This document shows, piece by piece, positions 53,301 to 62,615 of a stretch of DNA of 64,000 nucleotides; the first letter of the stretch is position 1, and each line of letters begins with the position of its first letter. The notes below the pieces were generated by a model. It was not told the DNA's origin and ran no database searches. It saw only the letters and a list, made by a program, of their open reading frames with translations. Position numbers and translations under genes: made by a program. This stretch comes from Synechococcus sp. MU1642. Lineage in GTDB: Bacteria > Cyanobacteriota > Cyanobacteriia > PCC-6307 > Cyanobiaceae. The stretch covers positions 124,001 to 188,000 of the forward strand of contig NZ_VTKZ01000004.1 of NCBI RefSeq assembly GCF_020514115.1, given 5' to 3'.

Positions 53301-54771
53301 GCTGCGCGGGCCTTTGAACCAACCCCAAGCCAATGGCTTTGTGGTTGTAAGCAATGGAGATCTCAGCATCGGTGAACAAGAGCTGAGCCGGATCAACGCC
53401 TCGATCCTGTTCGATTTCGATCGCGTCTTGGTGCAACGCCTGGAGGCCGAAGTGGGACGCGGCGGCTTGCTGCGCGGTTCAGGAAGCCTTGGCTTGTTCA
53501 CCCCCCAGAGCGGCACTTCATCGCTCACCTTGCAACTCAGCCGAGGTCAGATTCGTCAGCCGATCGTGCAGTTCCAGGCCGATGGCGAACTGCAGGTTTC
53601 TGGTGCTTTGCTGCAACCCGTTCTCTCTGGAAATCTGGCCCTGTCGAGAGGGACGCTTCGGCCTCAGTCCGGATTCTTCGGACGTGCTCGGCGAAGGCAG
53701 CCTCAAGGATTGGTCCCCAGCGTTGATAAGGGTCCCTCCGCTGCGGTGCAGCCAGGTACTCAATCGTTCAAAACCCTTCTAGAGGAGAAGTGGGATTTCA
53801 AGGATCCTCTGGTCCTAATGGGACCAAACACACCGATCAAGGGCCCAGATCAGCCGCAGCGGTTCATGCCAACGCTGCCCGCCATCCGCTTTGAGAACCT
53901 TCGGCTGGCCCTTGGGCCTGACACCAGGGTGCTGATGCGCGCGATCAGTTTCAAAGGCGGTGGTGCGGTGACCTTGAATGGCCCCCTGGACCCCTCTCTG
54001 CAGGCAAGAGGGGTGATTCAGCTCAATTCGGGCAGGATCTGGATTCCCCCTCTCGCTCCCCTCCGTTTGGATCCGCAGGAGGAGAACGTTGCGGTGTTCA
54101 CGCCCTCGTTGGGGCTTATCCCTTATGTGGATATCGCTATGCAAGCCAGGGTCTCCGACACCGTCAGCGCGGGCAACAGCGATCAGCTAACCAGCACCAA
54201 CCTCTTTGCTTCAAATGGCACTGGCAGCGCTCACGCCATGTTTGGCCAGCTTCGACTGGTGAAGGTCATGGTCCAGGCCACTGGCCCGGCCAACCGTCTG
54301 GGTGACAGAAACAACCTTGTTTTGAGGAGCTCACCTCCGATGAGCGAGCAACAGCTGTTGGGTTTGATCGGTGGCAATTCCCTGGGTTCTTTAGGCAGCA
54401 CTGGTGGAGCCGCGTTGGCCACGATGGTGAGCCAGTCATTGCTCTCACCTGTTCTGGGTACTTTGACCGATGTCATGGGGCAACGGCTCCAGGTGGCGAT
54501 TTTCCCGACCTATGTCAATCCTGAGGTGAAATCACAGGAGGAGCGCACCTCCGGTAACGTTTCGCCGACCTTGACAGTGGTGACTGAGTTTGGTGTGGCT
54601 TTGACCGACAAACTCAACCTCTCCGTATTGATGGCACCGAACACAACCGATGTTGATGTTCCTCCACAAGGAACTGTCTCCTATCGGCTAACACCGACCA
54701 CGTCTGTGTCTGCGGCTATGGATGCCAATGGCACCTGGCAGAGCCAGTTGCAGGTGTTCTTCCGGTTCTAA
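50320..54771 (+). CDS. tamB: TamB-like (DUF490/DUF748) AsmA-type protein
   Basis: The 1483-residue protein starts with a membrane anchor (LLGAGSFVLIGAGAAGFVAV), then a long series of AsmA-like beta repeats (RLRTRMDRLNLKPLG, LDASGTLEGDVQIGW, VTQPQAVAGQLTGAGSL and so on). It ends with a TamB C-terminal domain (RGVIQLNSGRIWIPP, MFGQLRLVKVMVQATG) and a final beta signal VFFRF. It is thought to bridge the periplasm and carry lipids or assemble outer-membrane proteins. The ROK kinase gene starts three bases after its stop. Confidence 0.88.
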   Translation: MWKTRRRTLLGAGSFVLIGAGAAGFVAVDRAAESVLSRVRPGLERTLSGPLGHKVDIGPYEGLRPWGLGIAIGPSRILPSAADRSELSLAGLEVSLAPLASLRRLQPVLQITVHKLRGQLQANEAGRYWTFGELSGDGALPRLGVQYRLADPARLRFGPQQQTLELRSRGAVRLGEAFFSTASELRWVDVEGALRLDGQGHWDRPSFRLRTRMDRLNLKPLGAVIAPAQHLDASGTLEGDVQIGWADGSLNCRGGLSLKRLKLASLNSRRLSVACNGDRLTLEPSKLRFAAFEARASGSVALNKSFDLRADVRSTDLSPASKDRLKLRIQGPWEEPQWSADGQIRMPEAMGLNTALTLEAQGRTPWLQVQQPSVAVDNLRLSAPGLSFGVAGTIGSELDLRSSVLEIDPRFWSAVPTLQAVLGKAAPILGAVDVSGALASPELSLKLGQAANPLLDQWSFQTRWSTKDSALVLDRFTSPVLLAEARLPLQLAQGRLQAGELQSGFELKPLNLSRFTPLIGMTLGGQVAARGRVNGLLSALQPDISLMLDQPRVGALHVPERWQGSLNGELGHGARLGMAAQHPVVPGTLVAELDADAWPKTVHLHRGEGHLRLDRLARAGDQRRYSWSAAGFNIDGLRFILPPVTQPQAVAGQLTGAGSLAVAPLAIRGSAAIVEPSMAGVAMRSLEVEGSLSDGRFQADAALTPLQGSIRLKARGHLGGRMHSSIRAEGLDVTWVTLLARQLRGSDTHPGMAPGRAEDLGTLFINTFGGSLDGQLRALAQSRRALEAYSLTNPRKGPDLDRLEGRVNLSGTIEGPNSKHLKADLIAKAHLWIEGDDQAKALQLQPVVATLRGPLLGGSGDLSLLQVPISLLALLAPVPPQLLGSVGIRGRYDLSGAAPLLVSDLVLDSASLAGQPLQLEQRSVVVDRELIRLDLSLKGGESKEAINLSGTVPFDPEADLNLRLDSHGDALGVLTLLAGDSLIVKQGRTNLRLLLRGPLNQPQANGFVVVSNGDLSIGEQELSRINASILFDFDRVLVQRLEAEVGRGGLLRGSGSLGLFTPQSGTSSLTLQLSRGQIRQPIVQFQADGELQVSGALLQPVLSGNLALSRGTLRPQSGFFGRARRRQPQGLVPSVDKGPSAAVQPGTQSFKTLLEEKWDFKDPLVLMGPNTPIKGPDQPQRFMPTLPAIRFENLRLALGPDTRVLMRAISFKGGGAVTLNGPLDPSLQARGVIQLNSGRIWIPPLAPLRLDPQEENVAVFTPSLGLIPYVDIAMQARVSDTVSAGNSDQLTSTNLFASNGTGSAHAMFGQLRLVKVMVQATGPANRLGDRNNLVLRSSPPMSEQQLLGLIGGNSLGSLGSTGGAALATMVSQSLLSPVLGTLTDVMGQRLQVAIFPTYVNPEVKSQEERTSGNVSPTLTVVTEFGVALTDKLNLSVLMAPNTTDVDVPPQGTVSYRLTPTTSVSAAMDANGTWQSQLQVFFRF

Positions 54772-54774
54772 GGG

Positions 54775-55683
54775 ATGCCGGACGCGCAAGTGATTGGGGT
54801 GGATCTCGGGGGCACGGCGATCAAGCTGGCTCGGATCCGTGCTGACGGCACGGTGCTAGCGGAGGCGCAAGTGCCCACGCCTCAGCCCGCAGTGCCTGGC
54901 GCCGTGACGATGGCCCTCTGTGAAGCCATTGAACAGATTGACCCGGAGCATGTGGTTGAGGCGGTCGGCATCGGACTCCCTGGTCCGATGGATGTGGCGG
55001 CCCGGGTGGCCCGGGTATGCATCAACCTGCCGGGCTGGGAGGACGTGCCGCTGGCGGATTGGCTGGAGTCCAGGCTCAATCGTCGGGTCACCCTTGCCAA
55101 TGACGGCAACTGTGCGGTGGTCGGAGAGGCATGGCTCGGTGCTGCCCGTGGTGTAGGTGATGTGGTGCTGCTGACCCTTGGAACCGGTGTGGGAGGGGGA
55201 GTGCTTTTGAGAGGTGAGCTGTTTACTGGCCATAACGGTGCCGCAGCGGAACCCGGTCTGATCGGGGTGCAGTCCGATGGTCCGGCCTGCAACAGCGGCA
55301 ACCGTGGCTCACTGGAGCAGTTCGCCAGCATCACGGGCCTGCGACGTTTGTGTGATCGCGATCCACGTGAGCTCAGTGCGGAGGCTGATTCCGGTGATCC
55401 GGCGGCTCTTGAGGTTTGGAGCCGTTACGGCGAGCGCCTCGGCTGTGGCGTTGCTTCGCTGGTGTACGTGTTCACGCCACAGTTGGTCCTGTTGGGGGGC
55501 GGACTGGCGGGGGGCGCCCCCCCCCTTTTGCCCTCCGGGCGGCGGGGGGGGGGGGTGCGGGGGGCGGGCATCTCACGGGAGGGGTTGCGGATCGAAGCCG
55601 CCTGCCTGGGCAATGGTGCTGGACGCCTTGGAGCAGCGCGGCTCGCTCTACAGCGGCTGAACGGGATGATGGCTCCAGATTGA
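54775..55683 (+). CDS. ROK-family sugar kinase (possible glucokinase)
   Basis: The 302-residue protein has the phosphate loop [58 protein letters not shown], and a shortened [14 protein letters not shown] in place of the zinc-binding CxCGxxGCxE. This fits a ROK-type glucokinase. At 55508-55570 the DNA is almost pure G and C with long runs and the protein becomes [20 protein letters not shown], unlike ROK families, though the length is kept. That part may be misread. A second, unrelated glucokinase lies at 62616. Confidence 0.8.
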   Translation: MPDAQVIGVDLGGTAIKLARIRADGTVLAEAQVPTPQPAVPGAVTMALCEAIEQIDPEHVVEAVGIGLPGPMDVAARVARVCINLPGWEDVPLADWLESRLNRRVTLANDGNCAVVGEAWLGAARGVGDVVLLTLGTGVGGGVLLRGELFTGHNGAAAEPGLIGVQSDGPACNSGNRGSLEQFASITGLRRLCDRDPRELSAEADSGDPAALEVWSRYGERLGCGVASLVYVFTPQLVLLGGGLAGGAPPLLPSGRRGGGVRGAGISREGLRIEAACLGNGAGRLGAARLALQRLNGMMAPD

Positions 55684-55691
55684 TTGCGTTG

Positions 55692-56999
55692 ATGTCGAGC
55701 GTTCCAGAGCCTTCCGCCGCGCTTTTGACGCGTGCCGCGGCTGTCCGCCGTGCTGCTGTTGATCTGGGGCAGACCGATGACGGCCAACGGGCCCTGGCGC
55801 TCCAGGCGATGGCGGACGCGCTGACCGACCGCGCCTCAACCATCCTCGCGGCCAACCGTGAAGACCTCGAACGCTCTGCGGCCGATGGGCTGTCGCCGGC
55901 TCTGATGGCTCGTCTGAAGCTGGATGACACCAAGTTGGCCGCGGCGATTGATGGCGTTCGCAAGGTGGCCAGCCTCAGTGATCCGCTGGGCTGTCGTCAG
56001 TTGCACCGGGAGCTGGACCAGGGCTTGGTGTTGGAACGGGTCTCTGTGCCGCTTGGGGTGGTGGGTGTGATCTTTGAAGCCAGGCCGGATGCTGTGATGC
56101 AGATCGCCTCGCTGGCGATCCGTTCGGGCAACGGTGCTCTGTTGAAAGGGGGCAGTGAGGCCCGCTGCACCAATGAGGCTGTGATGGACGCCCTGCAGAC
56201 AGGCCTGGCGGCCAGTCCGGTGTCTGCCGATGCCCTGGCGCTGCTTACAACACGACAGGAAAGCCTGGCGTTGTTGCGTCTCGATGGCCTCGTGGATCTG
56301 ATCATCCCCAGGGGAAGCAACGACCTGGTGCGCTTTATCCAGGACAACACCCGCATTCCTGTGCTGGGCCATGCCGATGGGGTATGCCATCTCTACGTTG
56401 ATGCTGCGGCCGATGTCGATAAAGCTGTTCGGGTGGCGGTGGACAGCAAAAGCCAGTACCCCGCCGCCTGCAACGCCATCGAGACCTTGCTGGTGCACCG
56501 CTCCATTGCCCAGCCTTTTCTTGCCGCTGCGCTGCCGGTATTCGCAGCTGCCGGGGTGCAGCTGCGCGGTGATGCCGCGAGCGTGGCCCTTGGCGTGGCG
56601 CAAGTGGCCACGGAGGAGGACTGGAGCACGGAGTATCTGGATCTGATCCTGGCGGTGAAGCTGGTGGACGATCTCGAGGCAGCCACCGATCACATCCGTT
56701 CCTATGGCTCACGTCACACCGAAGTGATCCTGACGGAGGATGCCAAGGCGGCTGATCGTTTTCTTGCGGCGGTGGATAGCGCCGGGGTCTATCACAACTG
56801 TTCCAGCCGCTTCGCCGATGGGTTCCGTTATGGATTCGGCGCTGAGGTGGGCATCAGCACCCAGACCCTGCCGCCCCGGGGACCTGTTGGCCTTGAGGGG
56901 CTGGTGACCTACCGCTATCGGTTGCGCGGCGAGGGCCATATCGCTGCCGACTATGCCAACGGCAGCCGCGTCTTCACCCACATTGATCGGCCGCTCTGA
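55692..56999 (+). CDS. proA: Gamma-glutamyl phosphate reductase
   Basis: A 435-residue aldehyde dehydrogenase-fold enzyme with the conserved [32 protein letters not shown], the catalytic cysteine in [14 protein letters not shown] and [16 protein letters not shown]. It reduces glutamyl phosphate to the semialdehyde in proline synthesis. ATG 55692 ([10 protein letters not shown]) is the natural start; the frame open upstream lies within the ROK gene. It ends on the first base of folB. Confidence 0.95.
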   Translation: MSSVPEPSAALLTRAAAVRRAAVDLGQTDDGQRALALQAMADALTDRASTILAANREDLERSAADGLSPALMARLKLDDTKLAAAIDGVRKVASLSDPLGCRQLHRELDQGLVLERVSVPLGVVGVIFEARPDAVMQIASLAIRSGNGALLKGGSEARCTNEAVMDALQTGLAASPVSADALALLTTRQESLALLRLDGLVDLIIPRGSNDLVRFIQDNTRIPVLGHADGVCHLYVDAAADVDKAVRVAVDSKSQYPAACNAIETLLVHRSIAQPFLAAALPVFAAAGVQLRGDAASVALGVAQVATEEDWSTEYLDLILAVKLVDDLEAATDHIRSYGSRHTEVILTEDAKAADRFLAAVDSAGVYHNCSSRFADGFRYGFGAEVGISTQTLPPRGPVGLEGLVTYRYRLRGEGHIAADYANGSRVFTHIDRPL

Positions 57000-57370
57000 T
57001 GGATTGCATCGGTCTGCGGGAGCTGCGGTTGTGGGCCCACGTCGGGGTTTTGGAACACGAACGCCGGGATGGCCAATGGTTCAACCTTGATTTAAGTGTT
57101 CAGCTCGATCTGAAGGCTGCTGCCGTGGCCGACGACCTGAGCCAGAGCCTCGACTACAGCGTGGCGATTCAGGCCCTGCAAGGGTTGTCCCAGGAGGTTC
57201 GTTGCCTAACGATCGAGCACTTCAGCGAGCAGATGTTTGATCGGCTGGAAACCCTCTACGGGCCCATGCCGATGTGGTTACGGCTAACAAAATGTTCTGC
57301 ACCGGTTCCGGGATTTAACGGTCGGGTGTTCGTGGAACGATCGCGCCATGGCGGCAAATCAGCCCTGTGA
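56999..57370 (+). CDS. folB: Dihydroneopterin aldolase
   Basis: The 123-residue T-fold enzyme shows LRLWAHVGVLEHERRDGQWFNLDL, DDLSQSLDYSVAIQAL with the substrate glutamate region, and LTIEHFSEQMFDRL. It makes 6-hydroxymethyl-dihydropterin for folate. It starts on the last base of the proA stop, and the lipase gene starts in its final codons, so the three are tightly coupled. Confidence 0.93.
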   Translation: MDCIGLRELRLWAHVGVLEHERRDGQWFNLDLSVQLDLKAAAVADDLSQSLDYSVAIQALQGLSQEVRCLTIEHFSEQMFDRLETLYGPMPMWLRLTKCSAPVPGFNGRVFVERSRHGGKSAL

Positions 57371-57954
57371 GCATCCCTTTGGTGTTGGTGCATGGTCTCT
57401 GGGACTCGCCTCGTCTTTTTCACCGATTGATTCAGGGGTTGGACCAGCCTGATCTTCCGTTGCTGGCGCCACACCTGCCCCATGGTCTGGGCTGGATTCC
57501 CCTGCGGCAGTTGGCCTCGCGCCTGGATAAGAGCATTCAGCGGCGCTTCGGTGCAGAAACCAGGGTCGATCTTCTGGGTTTTTCGATGGGGGGCGTGATC
57601 GGCAGAATCTGGCTGCAGGAGCTTGGGGGAGCGCAGCGCACCCGGCGCTTCTTCAGCGTGGGAAGCCCGCAGCAAGGCACCTTGGCTGCTCAGATGATCC
57701 CCCGTCCGCTCCTGCCGGGTGCTGCAGACATGAAAATGGGCAGTCGCCTGCTACGAGAGCTGAATCGCCAATCCGATGGCCTGGCTGGGGTCTACTGCTC
57801 CAGTTTCTTTTGCCGCTGGGATCTGATGGTCTGCCCCGGCTGGAGGGCCGTTCTGCCCCTGGGCCGGTGTGAGGAACTCCCCGTTTGGACCCATCAGCAG
57901 CTGATCAGCCACCCCGCCGCGATTCGACGGCTCAGCAGCAGCTTGCGCGCCTGA
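57367..57954 (+). CDS. Lipase-like alpha/beta hydrolase
   Basis: A 195-residue small hydrolase with VLVHGLWDSPRLFHRLI near the N-terminus and the nucleophile elbow LLGFSMGGVIGRIW, the GxSxG form of lipases and thioesterases. The catalytic His is likely in the C-terminal WTHQQLISHPA. It starts at GTG 57367 in a four-base overlap with folB. Substrate unknown. Last gene of the tamB-ROK-proA-folB run. Confidence 0.82.
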   Translation: MSIPLVLVHGLWDSPRLFHRLIQGLDQPDLPLLAPHLPHGLGWIPLRQLASRLDKSIQRRFGAETRVDLLGFSMGGVIGRIWLQELGGAQRTRRFFSVGSPQQGTLAAQMIPRPLLPGAADMKMGSRLLRELNRQSDGLAGVYCSSFFCRWDLMVCPGWRAVLPLGRCEELPVWTHQQLISHPAAIRRLSSSLRA

Positions 57955-57956
57955 GC

Positions 57957-60059
57957 TCAGGCCGCGGCCACCAGGCCGGAATGGCGAATCAGTGCTTCGG
58001 TACTGGCCGGACGGCCACGGAAGGCTTCAAATACTTCTGCTGGGGAGCGACTGCCACCCAGGCTGAGCACGGTGTCGCGGAAGCGGCCTCCCGTTTCGCG
58101 AACTTGATCCTCCTGATCCAGACCCACCTCCTCAAAAGCGGAGAAGGCATCAGCACTGAGCACCTCAGCCCATTTGTAGGAGTAGTACCCAGCGGAGTAG
58201 CCACCCGCGAAGATGTGGCCGAAGGCGCAGAGAAACTGATCCTCTGGGATGGGAGCCATCACCGTGGTGGTGGCAGCAATCTCACGGCGCAGTTCGTCTG
58301 GGGTGATGCCAAGTTCCGGGTTCCACTGGCTGTGGAGGCGGAGGTCACTGAGGGCGAAGTGAACCTGTCGCAGGGTGGCCAGGCCGGAGTTGAAGGTGCG
58401 GCTGCTGCGCAGCTTGTTGAATTCCGCCTCGGGCAGGGGTTCGCCGGTCTGCCAATGTCGCGCAATGCCCATCAAGGTGGCGTGATCAAGGCACCAGTTC
58501 TCCATGAACTGGCTGGGGAGTTCCACGGCATCCCATTCCACGTTGCTGATGCCAGCAGCTTCCGGTTCCTCAACGGTGGTGAGCATGTGCTGAAGCCCAT
58601 GGCCGAATTCATGGAAAAGAGTTTCCACTTCCTCGAAGCTCATCAGGCTGGGGGTGTCACCCACAGGTGGGGTCTGGTTGCAGACCAGGTAGGCCACCGG
58701 CAGCACGACAGATCCATCTGGTTTCTTGCTGAGGCCTAAGCATTCATCCATCCAAGCTCCACCGCGCTTGCTGGCGGGTCGGCTGAAGGGGTCGAGGTAG
58801 AAGCCGGCGATAGGTGTGCCATCGGAGCGCTTCACCCGGAAGAAGCGCACATCGTCGTTCCATGTCGGTGCCTCGCCGTCGGCGGCGAAGATCTCGACGT
58901 CGAACAGTCGTGAACACAGGCTGAACAGGCCTTCGAGCACCTGCGGCAGCGGGAACCAAGGGCGCAGCGCTTCTTGGTCCAGGTCGAATCGGGATTGGCG
59001 CAACTTCTCCGACCAGTAGGCAATATCCCAGGGAGCTAGCTCATCAGCTTCAGGGGCCTTGTGCTCCCTGGCGATGGCTTGGAGATCCCGCAGCTCTTGC
59101 TCAGCTGCTGGGTATGCCGCAGCGCGCAGTTCGTCCAGCAGTGCTTCCACAGCCGGAACATCCTCAGCCATCTTTGCGCTGAGGCTGAGGTCAGCCCAAT
59201 GGGCATAGCCCAGGCGGGAAGCTTGTTCGCGCCTCAGGGTCAGGATCTCCTCGATCAGTGCCCGGTTATCGAGTTCTCCTTCACTGGCCCGCCCCACATG
59301 GGCGCGATAAGCCTTTTCTCTCAGTGATCGGTTGTTGGCATGGGTGAGGAAGGGCAAATAGCGGGGCATGTCCAGTCCCAGCAGCCAGGGGCCGGACTCC
59401 GCAGACGCATCAGCGTCTCCTGCTTCGCGAGCTGCTGCGGCCAATGCCTCCAAAGCCCGCTGCGGCAGGCCTGCTACGTCGCTGGTTTGGCCGAGCTTCA
59501 GGGTCCACTGCTGCGTGGCATCGAGCACGTGGTTGCCGAACTGGGTGGAGAGAGCGGCCAGGCGTTCACTGGTGCTGTTGAAGGCTTCCTTCTCATCGCC
59601 ACTGAGTCCAACACCGCGCTGCTGCATCGAGAGCAGCTCTGATTTCAGAATCCGCTCTTGGGTTGGATTGAGTGGTTCGGCGGGATCGCGTTCAAGGGCC
59701 ATCAAGGCCCGATGAAGAATCTGACTTTGGCCAAGGCGGTTGCTGAGGCGCACAACATCGGGTTGCTGGGCGGCATGGGCATCGCGTAGTTCAGCGGAAT
59801 TGCAGACGCCATTGAGGTGTGACACCACACCCCAGCTCCAACGCAGCCGTTCGCCGATGGCCTGGAGCGGTTGCATCACCCCGTCCCAGGACAGCTTCGA
59901 TGGTCCTGTAAGGGCTTTATCCAGAGCATGCTCCAGTGAGCTGAAGTCCTGATCCAGCTGTGCGAGCAGAACAGGGATGTCTGTGCTGACGAGCTCAGGG
60001 GAAATGGCACGGAACTCGGGAAGCCCTTGGCCGCGCAGAAGGGGGGAAACAGTCGACAT
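57957..60059 (-). CDS. prlC: M3-family oligopeptidase (oligopeptidase A-like)
   Basis: A 700-residue zinc metallopeptidase with FHEFGHGLQHML (HExGH) and the third ligand glutamate downstream in ISNVEWDAVELPSQFMENW, typical of the thimet oligopeptidase/PrlC group. It breaks down short peptides in the cytoplasm. Start ATG 60059 (MSTVSPLLRGQGLPEF) fits; residues before it are shadow from the ndhD end. It is convergent with the lipase gene (two bases apart). Confidence 0.92.
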   Translation of the reverse strand: MSTVSPLLRGQGLPEFRAISPELVSTDIPVLLAQLDQDFSSLEHALDKALTGPSKLSWDGVMQPLQAIGERLRWSWGVVSHLNGVCNSAELRDAHAAQQPDVVRLSNRLGQSQILHRALMALERDPAEPLNPTQERILKSELLSMQQRGVGLSGDEKEAFNSTSERLAALSTQFGNHVLDATQQWTLKLGQTSDVAGLPQRALEALAAAAREAGDADASAESGPWLLGLDMPRYLPFLTHANNRSLREKAYRAHVGRASEGELDNRALIEEILTLRREQASRLGYAHWADLSLSAKMAEDVPAVEALLDELRAAAYPAAEQELRDLQAIAREHKAPEADELAPWDIAYWSEKLRQSRFDLDQEALRPWFPLPQVLEGLFSLCSRLFDVEIFAADGEAPTWNDDVRFFRVKRSDGTPIAGFYLDPFSRPASKRGGAWMDECLGLSKKPDGSVVLPVAYLVCNQTPPVGDTPSLMSFEEVETLFHEFGHGLQHMLTTVEEPEAAGISNVEWDAVELPSQFMENWCLDHATLMGIARHWQTGEPLPEAEFNKLRSSRTFNSGLATLRQVHFALSDLRLHSQWNPELGITPDELRREIAATTTVMAPIPEDQFLCAFGHIFAGGYSAGYYSYKWAEVLSADAFSAFEEVGLDQEDQVRETGGRFRDTVLSLGGSRSPAEVFEAFRGRPASTEALIRHSGLVAAA

Positions 60060-60060
60060 C

Positions 60061-61596
60061 TCAGCTGGCAATGAACTGGAGGGCCAAAGCGTTGGTGGAG
60101 GCTTCGTAAAGGTCCATGGCAACGCGGGGCCAGATTCCGATCACCAGGGTTGGCACCAGCAGGCTGAGGCCAATCACTAGTTCCCTGGGCCGCATGTCAG
60201 CAACGCTGGCCAGGGCAGGAATCCTGGGCCCAAAGAAAACCCGGCGGCACATGGAAAGGAGATAGATCGGTGTGAGCACCAGACCGATGGCGGCCATCAG
60301 CACGGTGATCGAACGGAAGACGGAGGTAAAGGCTTCCTGGCTGGTGATGCCAAGGAAAACAGTGATTTCACTGATGAAGCCACTCATGCCAGGCAGCGCC
60401 AGTGACGCCAAGGAGCTGGCAAGGAAGAAGGCAAAGGTGATCGGCAGGGCCTTTGCCAATCCGCCCATATTGGGGATCGAGAGGGTTTTGGTTCGCTCGT
60501 AGAAAACACCCGTCACGAAGAACATCGCTGCAGCGATCAGGCCATGGCTCACCATCTGGAGCATGGCTCCGCTTATTCCCAGGGCATCAACGGCACCGAT
60601 CCCCACTAGGACAAAGCCCATGTGGCTCACGGAACTGCAGGCGATCCTGCGTTTGACGTTGTCTTGGGCGAAGGCGTTGAGGGCGCCGTAAACGATGTTC
60701 ACGATCCCAAGGATCACCAGAGCCGGCGCCAGGGTGGCGTGCGCTTCCGGCAGCATTTGCACGTTGAAGCGCAGCAGTGCGTAGCCGCCCATTTTCAGGA
60801 GTACCCCGGCTAGCAGCATCGACACCGGCGCGTTCGCCTCGCCGTGGGCATCGGGCAGCCAGGTGTGGAGCGGGAACATCGGCAGTTTCACGCCGAAGCC
60901 AATAAGGAAGCCCACATAACACAACAGGCCAAAGCTGCCGCCGGGGGAGCGAGCTGCCAGTTCGGTGAGGTTGAAGGTGAAGGTTTCACCGGAGAGAGCC
61001 AGCGCCAGGCCGCTGATCAGTATCAGCAGAGAGGCCAGGGCTGTGTAGAGGATGAATTTGGTCGCGGCGTACTGGCGGTTTTGTCCGCCCCAGATAGCGA
61101 TCAGCAGGTAGACGGGAACAAGTTCCAGCTCCCATGCCAGGAAGAACAGCAGGAAATCCTGTGAGAGAAACACAAGGCCCTGGGCCGAGGCCTGAACCAG
61201 CATCAGGGCGAAGTACAGACGTGATTTGCGCTGCACAGACCAACTGGCAGCCACAGAGAGCAAGGTGACCAGGCCGCTGAGCACCACAAGGGGTGCTGAA
61301 AGACCATCAACACCAAGGGACCATTCGAGGCCGAGCGCTGGGAGCCAGCTCACCCGCTCCACCAGCTGAAGCCCTTCAGTGCTGGGGTCGAAGCGGGTGG
61401 CAAACACCCCCATCATCAAAAGGAGATCGACCAGCAGGACGACCAGTGTGATGATTTTCGGGGCAGGGGATGGATTTTCTTCGCTGCTCGGAACCAGTGG
61501 CAGCATCAAAGCTGCTGCCGCCGGCAACAGCACAATCAATGACAACCAGGGGAATGGACTGCCCGAGACAGCAAGCTCTGCTAACCCAGCATCCAT
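60061..61596 (-). CDS. ndhD: NDH-1 subunit 4
   Basis: A 511-residue membrane protein with about 14 helices and the Mrp/ND4 motifs: [17 protein letters not shown] (proton-channel glutamate), [39 protein letters not shown], and [16 protein letters not shown]. It is the proton-pumping NdhD subunit of NDH-1. The paralogues (D1 to D4) differ in CO2-uptake or respiratory complexes; a tree would be needed to place it. One base from the M3 peptidase gene on the same strand. Confidence 0.92.
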   Translation of the reverse strand: MDAGLAELAVSGSPFPWLSLIVLLPAAAALMLPLVPSSEENPSPAPKIITLVVLLVDLLLMMGVFATRFDPSTEGLQLVERVSWLPALGLEWSLGVDGLSAPLVVLSGLVTLLSVAASWSVQRKSRLYFALMLVQASAQGLVFLSQDFLLFFLAWELELVPVYLLIAIWGGQNRQYAATKFILYTALASLLILISGLALALSGETFTFNLTELAARSPGGSFGLLCYVGFLIGFGVKLPMFPLHTWLPDAHGEANAPVSMLLAGVLLKMGGYALLRFNVQMLPEAHATLAPALVILGIVNIVYGALNAFAQDNVKRRIACSSVSHMGFVLVGIGAVDALGISGAMLQMVSHGLIAAAMFFVTGVFYERTKTLSIPNMGGLAKALPITFAFFLASSLASLALPGMSGFISEITVFLGITSQEAFTSVFRSITVLMAAIGLVLTPIYLLSMCRRVFFGPRIPALASVADMRPRELVIGLSLLVPTLVIGIWPRVAMDLYEASTNALALQFIAS

Positions 61597-61653
61597 TCCA
61601 TGTCCGCAATCTTTAACAAAGCTAACAGGGCTGAATGCCCTGTTTAGGTGGAT

Positions 61654-62601
61654 CTACTCATCTTCGGCCGGTTGCCAGTGGCTGCCAGAGGTCTGCAAAT
61701 TCAGCGCCGGCGCGCGGCTGGCGACCCCCGCCTCTTCCCAGGCTTTGACCATCGCGCGACTGACGGCTGGGCCCTTGTCTTCCTCACACAGAGCCAGGAT
61801 GCTTGGTCCGGCTCCGCTGATGGCGCAGCCCCAGGCGCCCGCGTCCATGGCTGCCTGTTTGACCTCGTCACCGCCTTTGATCAGCCGCCAGCGGTAAGGC
61901 TCGTGCAAACGATCGTGCATGCCGTCGGAGATCAGATCACCGTTGCCGGTGCGCAGCCCCTGCAGCAGAAGCGTCAAAGCACCCAGGTTGACCACAGCAT
62001 CGCCAACGGGAATGGTCTTGGGCATGGCCCGACGGGCTTCGCTGGTGCTCAGGCGAATCGATGGAATCGCCACGACGGCCTTCACGCTTGGCGCCCATTC
62101 GCAACGCACCACGCGCCAGCGCTGAGAGGCGGCTTTTGCGGTCATGCAGAGGCCTCCCAAAAGGGAGGGGACAACATTGTCGGGATGCCCTTCAATGTCG
62201 ATGGCCAGCTCGAGCAGCTTCTCCTTGGGAAGGGGTTCACCGACGAGGGCATTGGCTCCCATCAATCCCGCCACGATGGCCGTGGCACTGCTGCCCAGCC
62301 CCCGTGCCGGTGGCACGGCAAGACGCACCCGTGCCTCAAGGGCAACGGGTTCCAGGCCAGCCGCTTTCCACACCCGTTGGGCCGCGCGGTAGACGAGGTT
62401 TTCAGGACCACCACGGAGGTGGCTCCCCTCCGATCCCTCAATAATCAGCTCAAACCGTTCACCGCCCCCTTCGATCCGCCGCATCGCGAATCGGTTGTTC
62501 AGGTCGAGGGCTGCACCGAGGCAGTCAAATCCGGGGCCGAGATTGGCGGTGGTTGCCGGGACGTCCACGACCACTTTCTGACCGATGCGCGGCTGCGCCA
62601 T
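61654..62601 (-). CDS. thrB: Homoserine kinase
   Basis: A GHMP kinase of 315 residues with VPATTANLGPGFDCLGAAL at the N-terminus, ATP-binding PPARGLGSSATAIVAGL and the C-terminal GAWGCAISGAGPSILAL. It phosphorylates homoserine toward threonine. Length is normal. It follows glk on the same strand with 14 bases between. Confidence 0.95.
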   Translation of the reverse strand: MAQPRIGQKVVVDVPATTANLGPGFDCLGAALDLNNRFAMRRIEGGGERFELIIEGSEGSHLRGGPENLVYRAAQRVWKAAGLEPVALEARVRLAVPPARGLGSSATAIVAGLMGANALVGEPLPKEKLLELAIDIEGHPDNVVPSLLGGLCMTAKAASQRWRVVRCEWAPSVKAVVAIPSIRLSTSEARRAMPKTIPVGDAVVNLGALTLLLQGLRTGNGDLISDGMHDRLHEPYRWRLIKGGDEVKQAAMDAGAWGCAISGAGPSILALCEEDKGPAVSRAMVKAWEEAGVASRAPALNLQTSGSHWQPAEDE

Positions 62602-62615
62602 CGCTGATCCTCTTC

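Noticed and set aside
55416-55691. N-terminal extension of proA
   Set aside because: It lies inside the ROK kinase gene, and the proA family starts at ATG 55692.
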